Source: Methanofollis tationis (GTDB taxonomy: Archaea; Halobacteriota; Methanomicrobia; Methanomicrobiales; Methanofollaceae). Taken from it: a stretch of DNA of 64,000 nucleotides. Both the position numbers and the translations under genes were made by a program. Below the pieces are notes generated by a model, which made no database searches, had not been told where the DNA came from, and worked only from the letters and a program-made list of their open reading frames with translations. Of the stretch, positions 25,744 to 35,005 are shown piece after piece. The DNA is taken from the NCBI RefSeq assembly GCF_013377755.1, contig NZ_JABXWR010000001.1, positions 2,153,928 through 2,217,927 on the forward strand, given 5' to 3'. Within the stretch, counting starts at the first letter, position 1; the number at the start of each line of letters is the position of its first letter.

Positions 25744-26704
25744 GCAGTTCCTCCCTGGAGAGCCCCTCGTGGAACGAGCGCTTCATCAGGTGTACCGACC
25801 AGTCGCCGAAGTAGTAGAGGGATCCGATCCCGCCGACGAGAGTGACCAGGTTCTTGATCAGGTGGTCGACGACGGCGATCACGGTGGCCGTCGCCGGGGC
25901 CGTGCCGGCGAGCTCGAAGGTAATGGCGAGGGCGAATTCGTAGGTGCCGACACCGCCCGGGGTGATCGGTACGGCCTTGACCAGATTGCCGATGACGATG
26001 GCGAGCACGACGACCATGAAGGGGATGCTCTCGCCGAACATCAGGACCACGACGGCGCAGACCAGGATGTCCGCAAGCCAGATCGCGATCGAGGAGGCCC
26101 CGAGCACGAGCAGGGCCCTCGCGTTCAAGGAGGCCGCCCTGATCTCGGCGAGCATGCCGTAGACGATGCCGAGATACCTGTTCTCGGAATGGCGGTCGCC
26201 CATCAGGAGGAGGAAAGCGGCGAAGACCGCCCCGCCGACGATCGGGACGGCGATGAGGGGCAGAAACCATTCGGGGGTTTCGATAACGAACGGGAGCGCC
26301 ACAAGGCCGAGGAGGGCGATCGTCACCACGTCGAAGATCCGCTCGACGACGAGAGAGGAGACGCCCTGCGAGTAGGTCGCCAGGTCCTCGTGCTTGAGGA
26401 TGAAGATCCTGACCAGGTCGCCGAGGCGGGCCGGGACGATCAGGTTTGCCGTCTGCGAGAGGAGGATGCAGGCTGTGGAGAAGACGAGGGCGATTCTGAC
26501 GGCGAGGCCGCCCAGAATAGACCGGTACCGCCATCCCCGCATGATCCAGGCGATGGCGCAGACCAGGACGGCGACGGCGAGGTACAGGGGATCGGCATGG
26601 ACGAGGGTGATCACCAGGTCGTCCCAGACCCGCCAGAGCATGTACGCCAGGATCCCGCAGGCGATCAGGGTCGGAATGACGACGGCGCTAACTTTTCGCC
26701 ACAT
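25733..26704 (-). CDS. AglD/LPG-synthase-type flippase-like membrane protein (UPF0104)
   Basis: A 323-residue protein with about eight membrane helices. The QTANLIVPARLGDLVRIFILKHE and ITPGGVGTYEFALAITF segments match the lysylphosphatidylglycerol synthase/AglD C-terminal transmembrane family, proposed to move lipid-linked sugars. It overlaps the upstream GT2 gene by 17 bp and the downstream DUF2298 gene by 11 bp, consistent with joint action in glycan assembly. Confidence 0.82.
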   Translation of the reverse strand: MWRKVSAVVIPTLIACGILAYMLWRVWDDLVITLVHADPLYLAVAVLVCAIAWIMRGWRYRSILGGLAVRIALVFSTACILLSQTANLIVPARLGDLVRIFILKHEDLATYSQGVSSLVVERIFDVVTIALLGLVALPFVIETPEWFLPLIAVPIVGGAVFAAFLLLMGDRHSENRYLGIVYGMLAEIRAASLNARALLVLGASSIAIWLADILVCAVVVLMFGESIPFMVVVLAIVIGNLVKAVPITPGGVGTYEFALAITFELAGTAPATATVIAVVDHLIKNLVTLVGGIGSLYYFGDWSVHLMKRSFHEGLSREELREP

Positions 26705-27398
26705 GGATCTGCCACCAGAGCCACAGGATCTGCGAGCCCATAGAGAATATGTCCTTGAACCGGACGGTCGTGCCCGGCCCCTGCCGCCAGACCACCGGAA
26801 ACTCGGCGATCCGGTAGCCCTTCCGCTGCCCGCGCACCAGCGACTCGGTGTCCCAGAACCAGTGCGGGGCCCGGATCTCCGGTATCAGGTCGAGGATACG
26901 CTCTCTCCTGAACCCTTTGAACCCGCACTGGTGGTCGTAGAGCCTGCTCCCGAGGATCGTGCGCACCAGGAAGTTGTAGCCGCGGCTGGCGATCTCCCGC
27001 CCGCCGCTCCTGACGATGTTGGAGTCGGGCATCAGCCGCGATCCCGTGGCGATATCGGCCCCGTCCCGGATCGCCCCGACGAGTTCGGGCAGGTGGGCGA
27101 GATCGGTGGCGAGATCGACGTCGTAATAGCAGACGATCCCGTACCTCGCCGCGGCGATCGCCCTGTTGAGGGCCCGACCCCGGCCGAGCCTCTCGTCGGC
27201 GTGGAGGAGGACGACGCGGGGGTCTTTCTCGTGCCACTCCTGCACGTATTCGGCGCTCCCGTCGGTGCTCCCGTCCTCGGCGACGATCACCTCGAAGGTT
27301 TCCGTGATCGCTGCGAGGGCGGCGATGGACGCCGGGATCGCCTCTTCAAGGGCGGTGCGGTCGTTGTAGACCGGGAGGATCACCGAGACGCCGTTCAT
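26688..27398 (-). CDS. Family 2 glycosyltransferase (dolichol-phosphate-sugar synthase-like)
   Basis: A 236-residue GT-A enzyme. It has the nucleotide-sugar segment VSVILPVYNDR, VIVAEDGSTDGS, the metal-binding YYDVDLATDLAHL (DxD-like), and the acceptor region GCGFKGFRRE and WFWDTESLVRG typical of archaeal Dol-P-sugar synthases. No C-terminal membrane domain is present, but the neighbouring flippase-like gene could supply it. Overlaps both neighbours (4 and 17 bp). Confidence 0.85.
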   Translation of the reverse strand: MNGVSVILPVYNDRTALEEAIPASIAALAAITETFEVIVAEDGSTDGSAEYVQEWHEKDPRVVLLHADERLGRGRALNRAIAAARYGIVCYYDVDLATDLAHLPELVGAIRDGADIATGSRLMPDSNIVRSGGREIASRGYNFLVRTILGSRLYDHQCGFKGFRRERILDLIPEIRAPHWFWDTESLVRGQRKGYRIAEFPVVWRQGPGTTVRFKDIFSMGSQILWLWWQIHVAKS

Positions 27399-28624
27399 TG
27401 CACCGCTCCCGTGATCCGTGCCGCCACCTCCTGTCCGGCGGCAATCGATCCTTCCATCGACCGCTCCGGGTAGTTCGGGCGGGAGAACATCCCGGCAAGG
27501 TACAGCCCGTGCTCCTCGTAGGCCGGGATGATGCCGGCGAAGCCGGTGGTATAGACCGGTCCGGCGAAACGCTCCACGGCGAGTTCGCTCCAGTGGACGG
27601 CGGTCTTCGGGACGGAGAAGCGCCTGCAGAAGTCAGAGAGCATCGTCTCTTTCAGGTTGGGTGCCGGTTTCTCCCCGAAATACGAGGCGAGGTAGACGAC
27701 CTCCTCGCCGTAGCGCTCACGCGGCGCAAAATTCGTGTGGGCGACGACGGCGCCGTACGGGGCGGGGTCTTTCATGTTCAACCAGTATATGCCGTTGGTG
27801 ACGTCCCGGTCGAGCCCGATCGTCATGCAGGCCGCACCCTGGTACGGGATCTCTGCGAACCCCCCCATGCCGCTGAGTCTGCCGATCTCCTGCGGTGGTA
27901 TGGTGGCGAGGACGGCGTCAAAACGCTGACCGTTCACCTCCCACCCGTCTCCGGTGCGCCTGATCGCCGTGACCGATGTTCCGGTCTCGATGGCGGCGCC
28001 TCTCTTCTGCGCCTCCTCTGCCATCCCGTCGACAAGTTCGTGCCACCCGCCCCTCATATAGCCGAGGCGTTCGCCCTCAACTCCCCGGTCTGAGCGGATG
28101 GCGATCCTGGAGATGAGCCACGCCGCCGAGACCTCGTCGCGCCGGTCACCGAACTTGCTCCGCAGCAGCGGTTCGAAAAACGAGGCGTACACGCTCTCGC
28201 CCAGGTTCTTCCTGATATACTCCGATGCCGGCACCGCGTCCAGCGCTGCAAGGTCCAGCCGTTTCGCCCGCAGGGTCAGCAGCCCGAGGCGGACCTTGTC
28301 GGCGAGGGAGAGGTGAGGGTAGCGGAGGATCTCGATCGGGCTGGTCAGCGGGTGGATCGTCCCGTCTACATAGTAGCCGGTCGAGCCGCTGAGCCATTCG
28401 AAGCGGTCGGAGAGACCGAGATCCCTGATCAGGGAAAAGAGGCGTTCGTCACCGGCGAAACAGTGGTGGTAGTAGCGTTCGATCCAGTAGTCATCCCGTT
28501 TGTAGGAGGCGAGACACCCGCCAAGAAGGGGTCTGCTCTCGAATATTGTGACCCCGGCGGTTTCTGTGAGGGGGAGAGCGGCGGCAAGGCCGGTGAGGCC
28601 ACCCCCTATGATACAAATATCCAT
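27395..28624 (-). CDS. NAD(P)/FAD-dependent amine-oxidase-like oxidoreductase
   Basis: The 409-residue flavoprotein begins with the Rossmann motif CIIGGGLTGLAAAL and has the amine oxidase/protoporphyrinogen oxidase-like layout, with a C-terminal FAD segment YLAGMFSRPNYPERSMEGSIAAGQ. In archaea such genes often stand with Dol-P-sugar synthases and may act on lipids or sugars of the glycan. The ATG at 28624 is preferred over a TTG three codons upstream. First gene of the minus-strand operon that ends with the DUF2298 gene; divergent from cetZ. Confidence 0.8.
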   Translation of the reverse strand: MDICIIGGGLTGLAAALPLTETAGVTIFESRPLLGGCLASYKRDDYWIERYYHHCFAGDERLFSLIRDLGLSDRFEWLSGSTGYYVDGTIHPLTSPIEILRYPHLSLADKVRLGLLTLRAKRLDLAALDAVPASEYIRKNLGESVYASFFEPLLRSKFGDRRDEVSAAWLISRIAIRSDRGVEGERLGYMRGGWHELVDGMAEEAQKRGAAIETGTSVTAIRRTGDGWEVNGQRFDAVLATIPPQEIGRLSGMGGFAEIPYQGAACMTIGLDRDVTNGIYWLNMKDPAPYGAVVAHTNFAPRERYGEEVVYLASYFGEKPAPNLKETMLSDFCRRFSVPKTAVHWSELAVERFAGPVYTTGFAGIIPAYEEHGLYLAGMFSRPNYPERSMEGSIAAGQEVAARITGAVQ

Positions 28625-28721
28625 AATCTGCAATAGTGTGTATCATCCAAAGCGCATAAGAAAGTTTTTGAACTCTTATGAGAACTCTACTATTAGCTAG
28701 ATACCAGCAACGAGCGTTCTT

Positions 28722-28731
28722 GCATTTATGG
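28722..28731 (+). promoter_or_regulatory. Probable TATA box of cetZ
   Basis: GCATTTATGG, 25-34 bp before the ATG at 28756; a GGTG stretch 8-11 bases before the ATG may be the ribosome-binding site or the transcript may be leaderless. Confidence 0.45.
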
Positions 28732-28755
28732 TAGCCGACTGGATGGTGTAACTGA

Positions 28756-29934
28756 ATGAGAGTATTTTTCATAGGATTCGGCCAGGCTGGCGGTAAGGTT
28801 GTCGACATGTTCATCGAGCAGGACAAAAAGTCCGGGATGAACAGTTTCAGGGGGATCGTTGTCAATACCGCCCGCACCGACCTTATGGGGCTCAAAAACA
28901 TCGAACTCAAAGATCGCATACTTATCGGCCAGACTGTGGTCAAAGGTCATGGCGTGGGAACCGACAACGTCACCGGCGCCCGGATCGCCGCGGACGAGAT
29001 CGATTCGATCATCAATTCGATCGATACCCGCGGTACCCATGACGTGGATGCCTTTGTGATTGTGGCAGGTCTCGGTGGCGGGACGGGCTCCGGCGGTTCC
29101 CCGGTGCTTGCACGCCACCTGAAGAGGATCTACCGCGAGCCGGTCTATGTGCTCGGTCTCCTTCCCGCCCCCGAGGAGGGACGGCTGTACACCTACAATG
29201 CCGCCCGCAGCCTGTCCACCCTTGTCAATGAGGCCGACAACGTATTTGTCTTCGACAATTCGGCCTGGAAGAACGAGGGCGAGAGCGTCAAGACCGCCTA
29301 CTCCCGGTTAAACGACGAGATCGTCAGGCGTTTCGGCGTCCTTTTCAGGGCAGGCGAGGTCAGCAAGGCCGGCGTCGGCGAGATGGTCGTCGATTCTTCG
29401 GAGATCATCAATACCCTCCGCGGCGGCGGCATATCGAGTGTCGGCTATGCCGTCACCGAGGTCGTGAGCGAGAGGACGAAGCAAAAACGCGGTTTTTTCG
29501 GTGGTCTGAAAGACTCTTTTTCAAAGAAAGAGAAGGCGGAAGAAGTGCTGATGGGCGAGGACAAGTCTGCAAAGGTGATCGCCCTCGTCCGCCGCGCCAT
29601 GCTCGGCCGTCTTACGCTTCCCTGCGACTACTCGACTGCAGAGCGTGCGCTCGTCCTCGTCGCCGGCAACCCGAACGAGATGGACCGGAAAGGCGTTGAA
29701 AAGGCGAAAAGCTGGGTCGAAGAGAACATCGCAGGAGTTGAGGTCCGCGGCGGCGATTATCCGGTGGACAGCAACTATATTGCGGCCGTGGTCGTGCTTG
29801 CGACGATCGCTGAGGCGCCGAGGGTGCGCGAACTCTTTGAAATTGCGAAAGAAACAAAAGAAGATGTCATCAGGTCGAAGGAAAAGCGCGCTTCGATGTT
29901 TGACGACCAGGATATCGATCCGTTATTTGAGTGA
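28756..29934 (+). CDS. cetZ: CetZ-type tubulin/FtsZ superfamily GTPase
   Basis: The 392-residue protein has the tubulin/FtsZ GTPase core: FIGFGQAGGKVVD at the start, the T4 phosphate loop GLGGGTGSGG (residues 106-115), and the synergy-loop region later. Archaeal CetZ proteins assemble cytoskeletal filaments that control cell shape and motility rather than division. A charged insert (KRGFFGGLKDSFSKKEK, about residues 247-263) and an acidic C-terminal tail (FDDQDIDPLFE) could bind a membrane or partners. The gene is followed 6 bp later by a secreted coiled-coil membrane protein. Confidence 0.88.
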   Translation: MRVFFIGFGQAGGKVVDMFIEQDKKSGMNSFRGIVVNTARTDLMGLKNIELKDRILIGQTVVKGHGVGTDNVTGARIAADEIDSIINSIDTRGTHDVDAFVIVAGLGGGTGSGGSPVLARHLKRIYREPVYVLGLLPAPEEGRLYTYNAARSLSTLVNEADNVFVFDNSAWKNEGESVKTAYSRLNDEIVRRFGVLFRAGEVSKAGVGEMVVDSSEIINTLRGGGISSVGYAVTEVVSERTKQKRGFFGGLKDSFSKKEKAEEVLMGEDKSAKVIALVRRAMLGRLTLPCDYSTAERALVLVAGNPNEMDRKGVEKAKSWVEENIAGVEVRGGDYPVDSNYIAAVVVLATIAEAPRVRELFEIAKETKEDVIRSKEKRASMFDDQDIDPLFE

Positions 29935-29940
29935 GGGCAT

Positions 29941-31062
29941 ATGAGATCAGCAATCAAGGTACTTATGGGACTGCTCGCCGTCTTCTGTCTGGTCCAGGCA
30001 GCATCGGCCGCGGTGAACTACAAACTTTCGACCACCCCCACGGTGAGCCCATCGAGCGGCGACATATCGCCGGGCGAACCTGTGACCGTTCTCGTTACGT
30101 TGACGCTCACAGGAACTGAACAGACATTTCCGGATAAAAACCAGCTGGAGTTCTACACAGAACTGAATGATCCTCAGTGGACCCGTGATATCCAGATTGA
30201 CGGGATCGGCAGCGATAGTCCCCGTACGGTCAAGAACATGCGCATGACCATTCCCGGTTTTGAACTCAGTTATAAGTCAGGCCTCAATCTGGTCGTGAAG
30301 GTCACCCTGAAGGGATATGCCCCAACGGTGACGGCGACCTCGAGTAAGACCATTATGAGCATTCAGGAGCTCGACAGCAACGGTGTGGCCGTTGAAGGCA
30401 GCACGTACTCGATCAAGCGGACGGTCGTGAACCCGCAGGACGTCCAGGCGAACATCGCCACCGCCCAGACCCGTCTCACCGCCCTGAAGGCGAGTATCGA
30501 CGAGAAACTCGTTTCAGGCGTCGACACGACGGCGGCGCAGACGAAGTACGACGAGGCGAAGGCGGCGATCAACCGTGCTTCGTCCACGTCAGACTTTGCG
30601 GCGGCGAAGGCCGACCTGACGGTCGCCCAGACTGCGATGGACGCTGCTGAAACTGCTCTTGTACAGGCAGAGGCGCAGAAAGAGATCAACGACGCCCAGT
30701 CGGCGATCAACCAGATCGACGGGATCATCACCTATTTCGAGGTCAACAGGAGCATGGGAACCGACCAGCGGGTGATGAACCTCAAGACCCAGCGTGACCT
30801 TGCCGCCCAGTCCCTCTCCCTGGCCAATGACCAGATGAACGCGAAGAACTATGATGCGGCCCGGATCAAGGGGGCCGATGCGAATCAGAAGGCGCAGTCC
30901 ACCCTGACCCTTGCCACCCAGGTCCGCGAGGAGATCGGCGAAGGCTTCTCCCTGAATCTCGGCTCGCTCCCGCTCTATATCGGTGCGGGCATTGTGATCG
31001 TGCTGATCATCGGCGGCATCATCTATCTGAGAAACAGGAAACGCTGGGATGAATTAGGATAA
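29941..31062 (+). CDS. Exported coiled-coil protein with C-terminal membrane anchor, paired with cetZ
   Basis: The 373-residue protein has a signal peptide (about residues 1-23, ending ASAA), a beta-rich extracellular domain (about 25-160, opening KLSTTPTVSPSSGDISPGE), a long Ala/Asp/Thr-rich helical region with heptad-like spacing (about 170-335), and one membrane helix (about 342-363) followed by a short basic tail RNRKRWDELG. No family is recognised. Its ATG lies 6 bp after the cetZ stop and both share the promoter, which suggests that it is a cell-surface partner of the CetZ filament; three U-tracts end the operon. Confidence 0.7.
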   Translation: MRSAIKVLMGLLAVFCLVQAASAAVNYKLSTTPTVSPSSGDISPGEPVTVLVTLTLTGTEQTFPDKNQLEFYTELNDPQWTRDIQIDGIGSDSPRTVKNMRMTIPGFELSYKSGLNLVVKVTLKGYAPTVTATSSKTIMSIQELDSNGVAVEGSTYSIKRTVVNPQDVQANIATAQTRLTALKASIDEKLVSGVDTTAAQTKYDEAKAAINRASSTSDFAAAKADLTVAQTAMDAAETALVQAEAQKEINDAQSAINQIDGIITYFEVNRSMGTDQRVMNLKTQRDLAAQSLSLANDQMNAKNYDAARIKGADANQKAQSTLTLATQVREEIGEGFSLNLGSLPLYIGAGIVIVLIIGGIIYLRNRKRWDELG

Positions 31063-31093
31063 TCTTCACCAGTCCAGTCGGCTTTTCTGGCGG

Positions 31094-31128
31094 TTTTTTC
31101 CGCCATCTCTTTTTTTCAGGTTTTTTTT
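31094..31128 (+). terminator. Triple U-tract terminator of the cetZ operon
   Basis: Runs of 6, 7-8 and 8 T at 31094-31099, about 31110-31116 and 31121-31128, with a GGCGG/CCGCC pair around the first. Confidence 0.6.
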
Positions 31129-31263
31129 CGGCTCTTCGCTGTTTCATGTGGGTAATTCCGACATGATCCCCTCCCTGCGGTCAGTCCCCGGCATGCCATG
31201 TTCAGGTTCTCTCCACATCCGGGCGTACCGGTCCACGCTTTCCCCTCGCTGCCTGCCGTGGGC

Positions 31264-31291
31264 GCTGCCCCCGGACCCCCGCATGCGATTG
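31264..31291 (-). repeat. Inverted fragment of the dispersed repeat
   Basis: The minus strand reads CAATCGCATGCGGGGGTCCG then GGGGCAGC, matching the leader-plus-arm portion of the copies at 16540-16564 and 17256-17272. Confidence 0.6.
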
Positions 31292-31402
31292 GACCGGGAA
31301 GGCACCACCAGGATCCCGACGTGCGTGACCCTTCTCTTTCCCCGTCGCAGGATGCCCATCCCCATGTTTATCCATCAACAGATGCTCTGCCCTCCCTGCC
31401 CC

Positions 31403-31535
31403 CGCACATCCGGGGCAATCCTCGCGCGGGGGCCCGGGGGTAAGAGCCCCCGGGCGGTGTCCACTCCACCCACAGGGATAGTTCCACATCTTCCCGCCGA
31501 GAACGTAAGGGCTCCGGAAATCCAGAGCAGACACC
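31403..31535 (+). repeat. Dispersed composite repeat, copy 3
   Basis: Leader CGCACATCCGGGGCAATC; a 9-bp stem GCCCGGGGG/CCCCCGGGC at 31432-31455; then the palindrome 31456-31535 with ends GGTGTCCACT and GAGCAGACACC. Same order and spacing as copy 2 at 16527-16660. Confidence 0.75.
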
Positions 31536-31596
31536 CCCGCAACACCTGCCGCCCCACAGACCCGCATCTCCACTCCAGAGGGGCAAATCAAAACCG

Positions 31597-31603
31597 AAAA
31601 AAA
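31597..31603 (-). terminator. U-tract after the Agl23-like gene
   Basis: Seven T on the minus strand, about 17 bp after the stop at 31620. Confidence 0.5.
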
Positions 31604-31619
31604 GATCCAGGAGGGACCT

Positions 31620-33215
31620 TCAGGCAGAAGCCCGTTCGGGCACGAAGACGTCGATCTTCATATTGCCCATCTTCCCGTCCCTGAGGAAATAATACTGGAG
31701 GATGCGGTCCTTGTTGTCGTACCACGAGAACCAGTAGTTGAGGTTGTAGGTCCGCTTCTCGTAGCCCGGGAGGGAGGGATAACTGTCCTCGTCTGAGGCG
31801 ATGACCAGATCGTATTTTCCTGCCGCGATGCTCCCCTCGTCGATCTTCTTGCCGAAATAACTCAGGTTCGCCGATCGGTCGCCGCGGTAGTACCACGGCA
31901 GCGGCCAGTAGCGGTCGGATGCGATGGCAACGGCGTTCGAACCGTCGATCAGCGCCATCACCTCCCGCATATCCTCGGAGTTCTGGACCTGCATGATCGG
32001 CTCGTTCACATCGGCAGGCACATAGGCGACATGCCAGAGGGCAAGGACCAGAAAGATGCTTGAGACGATTGCGATGACGGTCTTCTTCTCTGTCATCGCG
32101 TAGACGGCGACAAAGACCATGGGCAGGAGCTGGTGGATCAGGAGCCACGGCACTTTCTCGCCGATATATGCATATGCCGCCATCGAAAGGGCCATCCAGA
32201 CGATGCAGAAACGGAAAAATTCTTCTTTTTTATCGAAGGATGGCGGGGCCGGCAGAACGCTCCGGATCTGCTGCAGCGAGATCTCGACGATCTCGTGCAT
32301 GCTGCGGACGGCAGCGCTCGCCGTCTTTCGTCCCGCGATGAGGAACTGGACCGTTCCGGCGATGGCGAGGACGAAGATCGGGAGCTCGTAGAGGAGGAGG
32401 AGGAGAACGTAGAAGTAAAACGGCCCGCCAAGCCGTTGCTGCTCGTGCATCTCCCACCAGTGGGCGATGGCGTCCGGGATGAAGGTGAGCACCCGGTCGG
32501 GGTGGACGCCGAAGGACGAGTAGAAGATGACGATGATTCCGGCTGCGACCAGGATGCCGAGGGCGAGGTGGCGTTTCCAGTACAGGGGGAGACGGACCTT
32601 CCCCGTCCAGAGGAGATAGATGATATAGAGCCCGAAAATTCCGAGCACGATCGGCATGTTCTCCTTGCACGAGAGGCCGAGCCCCGCCGCCGCCGCTGCG
32701 ATCATGGCATATCTGGCCTGTCCTCTCTCCAGGTACAGGATCAGGGCGAGGAGGAGGACAAAGGTCAGAAACAGAATAAAGATGTCGTTTCTGAGAAACC
32801 GCGAGAAATAGACCAGGTTCGGCGAGATAGCAAGGAAGAATGCGGCGACCAGGGCCTGTCTGTTGTCGAGGTAGCCGAGGCGGTAGAGGGGATAGACGAG
32901 CGCGACGACGAGGGTGCCGAGGAATGCGGGAACGATCCGGCCGACAAGGTCGGAGTCGCCCAGGAGGGCAAACATTCCGGCCGTTACATAGTAGAGCAGC
33001 GGGCCGTGGAATGAGGGGTCATAGACATAGACGCCGGTGGTCAGGAGTTTGTACGAGAACCAGGCGTGGATCGCCTCGTCGTGGTGAAAGAGTTTTAAAT
33101 CCAGGAATGCGAACCGCAGGACCGCCGCGAGGATAAGGATACAAAAAAAAAGTCTCTCTGTTGAGAGAGATCTTTGGATTCGAATGGCAAATCCGGCGGC
33201 CAAACTGCCGCTCAC
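31620..33215 (-). CDS. Agl23-like membrane protein (TIGR03663, GT-C fold)
   Basis: The 531-residue protein has about ten membrane helices and matches TIGR03663 (Agl23, flippase-activity-associated, PMT/GT-C fold). The first loop has LKLFHHDEAIHAWFSYKL, the acidic GT-C motif, and DPSFHGPLLYYVT follows. In N-glycosylation it is thought to help deliver lipid-linked sugars. The GTG at 33215 is 4 bp after the rps10 stop, with GGAG inside the rps10 end as ribosome-binding site. Thus it is read as the distal gene of the tuf-rps10 transcript. Confidence 0.85.
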   Translation of the reverse strand: MSGSLAAGFAIRIQRSLSTERLFFCILILAAVLRFAFLDLKLFHHDEAIHAWFSYKLLTTGVYVYDPSFHGPLLYYVTAGMFALLGDSDLVGRIVPAFLGTLVVALVYPLYRLGYLDNRQALVAAFFLAISPNLVYFSRFLRNDIFILFLTFVLLLALILYLERGQARYAMIAAAAAGLGLSCKENMPIVLGIFGLYIIYLLWTGKVRLPLYWKRHLALGILVAAGIIVIFYSSFGVHPDRVLTFIPDAIAHWWEMHEQQRLGGPFYFYVLLLLLYELPIFVLAIAGTVQFLIAGRKTASAAVRSMHEIVEISLQQIRSVLPAPPSFDKKEEFFRFCIVWMALSMAAYAYIGEKVPWLLIHQLLPMVFVAVYAMTEKKTVIAIVSSIFLVLALWHVAYVPADVNEPIMQVQNSEDMREVMALIDGSNAVAIASDRYWPLPWYYRGDRSANLSYFGKKIDEGSIAAGKYDLVIASDEDSYPSLPGYEKRTYNLNYWFSWYDNKDRILQYYFLRDGKMGNMKIDVFVPERASA

Positions 33216-33219
33216 AGCA

Positions 33220-33528
33220 TCAACTCTCCAGCACGATCTCGATGCCGATATCTTTCGGCACCTGAATACGCATCAGCTGTCTGAGAGCACGCTCGTCAGC
33301 GTCGATGTCGATGAGCCGCTTGTGCACGCGCATCTGCCAGCGATCCCAGGTTGCGGTCCCCTCGCCGTCAGGGCTTTTTCTGACCGGGACAACAAGCCTC
33401 TTTGTCGGGATGGGGATAGGCCCTGCCAGATTGACGCCTGTCCGCTCTGCAATCTCCCGTATCCTGTCACAGACCATCTCGACTTTGTCGTAATCTGTCC
33501 CCGAAAGGCGTATTCTGGCTTTTTGCAT
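33220..33528 (-). CDS. rps10: Ribosomal protein uS10
   Basis: A 102-residue small-subunit protein with [16 protein letters not shown] at the start and [15 protein letters not shown] in the middle. As in most archaea it follows the elongation factor 1A gene (23 bp). Confidence 0.97.
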   Translation of the reverse strand: MQKARIRLSGTDYDKVEMVCDRIREIAERTGVNLAGPIPIPTKRLVVPVRKSPDGEGTATWDRWQMRVHKRLIDIDADERALRQLMRIQVPKDIGIEIVLES

Positions 33529-33551
33529 AGACCTTCACCTCAACAACAAAC

Positions 33552-34829
33552 TTATCTCATCTGCTTTGCCTGGATGTCGATGCACATGCCGGCTGCAATG
33601 GTTGCGCCCATATCACGGATCGCGAAGCGACCGAGCTGCGGGATCTCCTTGATCTTCTCAATGACCATCGGGCGGGTCGGGCGGATCTTGACGATCGCCG
33701 CATCGCCAGTCTTGAGGAAGGTCGGGTTCTCTTCCTTGACCTGACCGGTGCGCGGATCGAGCTTCTTCACGAGTTCGGTGAAGGTGCAGGCGATCTGGGA
33801 CGTGTGGCAGTGGAAGACCGGGGTGTAGCCGACGGTGATCGCGCTCGGGTGGTGGAGCACGACGATCTGTGCGGTGAACTCCTCGGCAACGGTCGGCGGA
33901 AGCTCAACCGGACCGCAGACATCGCCACGGCGGATATCGTTCTTGCCGACGCCACGGACGTTGAAGCCGACGTTGTCGCCGGGCAGCGCCTCGGGGACTT
34001 CCTCGTGGTGCATCTCAATCGACTTGACTTCGCCGTTGACGTTTGCCGGCATGAAGGCGACCTTCATACCCTTCTTCATGACGCCGGTCTCGATACGGCC
34101 GACGGGCACGGTGCCGACGCCGGAGATCGAGTAGACGTCCTGGATCGGGAGACGGAACGGCAGGGTCGTCGGCTTCTCGGGCTCCTTCAGGAGGTCGAGG
34201 GCCTCGAGGACGGTCGGGCCGGTGTACCATGGGGTTTCCGGCGACTTCTTCGAGATGTTGACGCCCGCGAACGAGGACATCGGGATGAACGGGACTTCGG
34301 AGGGCTTGAAGCCGACCATCTTCAGAAGCTGCGAGAGCTGCTCCTTGACCTCGTTGTAGCGCTTCTCGGAGTAGTCGGCGGCGTCCATCTTGTTGATGCC
34401 GACGATCAGCTGCGTGATGCCGAGGGTCCTGGAGAGGAAGACGTGCTCCTTCGTCTGTTCCATGACGCCGTCGGGAGCGGCGACAACGAGGAGTGCTGCA
34501 TCTGCCTGGGAGGCACCGGTGATCATGTTCTTGACGAAGTCACGGTGACCCGGGCAGTCTACGACGGTAAAGTAGTACTTTGCCGTGTCGAACCGCTTGT
34601 GGGCGATATCGATGGTGATACCGCGCTCGCGCTCCTCTTTCAGGCTGTCCATGACCCATGCAAACTCGAAGGAACCCTTGCCCTTGGACTCGGCCTCCTT
34701 CCTGTAGTTCTCAATGATATGGGGCGGTACAGCTCCTGTCTCGAACATCAGGCGGCCGACGGTGGTCGACTTCCCATGGTCGATGTGCCCGATGACAGCA
34801 AGGTTCAGGTGTGGTTTTTCGGTTGCCAT
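33552..34829 (-). CDS. tuf: Translation elongation factor 1-alpha (aEF1A)
   Basis: Delivers aminoacyl-tRNA to the ribosome. The 425-residue protein has G1 GHIDHGKST (residues 14-22), G3 DCPGH, G4 NKMD, and domains II and III intact. The ATG at 34829 follows GGAGG; an in-frame extension upstream would cross the TATA box and is rejected. Two further genes, rps10 and the Agl23-like gene, follow on the same strand. Confidence 0.97.
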   Translation of the reverse strand: MATEKPHLNLAVIGHIDHGKSTTVGRLMFETGAVPPHIIENYRKEAESKGKGSFEFAWVMDSLKEERERGITIDIAHKRFDTAKYYFTVVDCPGHRDFVKNMITGASQADAALLVVAAPDGVMEQTKEHVFLSRTLGITQLIVGINKMDAADYSEKRYNEVKEQLSQLLKMVGFKPSEVPFIPMSSFAGVNISKKSPETPWYTGPTVLEALDLLKEPEKPTTLPFRLPIQDVYSISGVGTVPVGRIETGVMKKGMKVAFMPANVNGEVKSIEMHHEEVPEALPGDNVGFNVRGVGKNDIRRGDVCGPVELPPTVAEEFTAQIVVLHHPSAITVGYTPVFHCHTSQIACTFTELVKKLDPRTGQVKEENPTFLKTGDAAIVKIRPTRPMVIEKIKEIPQLGRFAIRDMGATIAAGMCIDIQAKQMR

Positions 34830-34903
34830 TGATAGTCCTCCACTCAAATATGAGACTGCATACACAGTCGGATTGAAGCGAGTATCATATATTGGGCATC
34901 GAT

Positions 34904-34913
34904 CTATATAAAT
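34904..34913 (-). promoter_or_regulatory. TATA box of the tuf operon
   Basis: TTTATATAGA on the minus strand, 75-84 bp before the tuf ATG, the best TATA consensus in the window; a second TATA-like element (CAATATATGA) lies at about 34883-34893. Confidence 0.65.
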
Positions 34914-35005
34914 CATTTCGATACGCCTCTTCTCTGTGCAATGGAGGGTTTATCGAAGAGTATCGACATGCTCAAATGTCTGATCGTACAAACACTCAGT
35001 GACCT

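Larger units (their letters stand above)
31129..31596. other. Second gene-poor repeat island
   Basis: About 470 bp without a supported gene. It contains the second full copy of the dispersed composite repeat (31403-31535) and an inverted fragment of its leader (31264-31291). Plus- and minus-strand frames here show repeat-derived, Pro/Gly-rich sequence and are not considered genes. Confidence 0.65.

Noticed and set aside
23767..28624. Long plus-strand frames antisense to the glycan genes
   Set aside because: High-GC shadow frames opposite well-supported membrane-protein and enzyme genes, rich in Arg, Gly and Asp and lacking start signals.
31202..31591. Minus-strand frame of 129 codons in the second island
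   Set aside because: Made almost wholly of repeat sequence; no start signal and no family resemblance.
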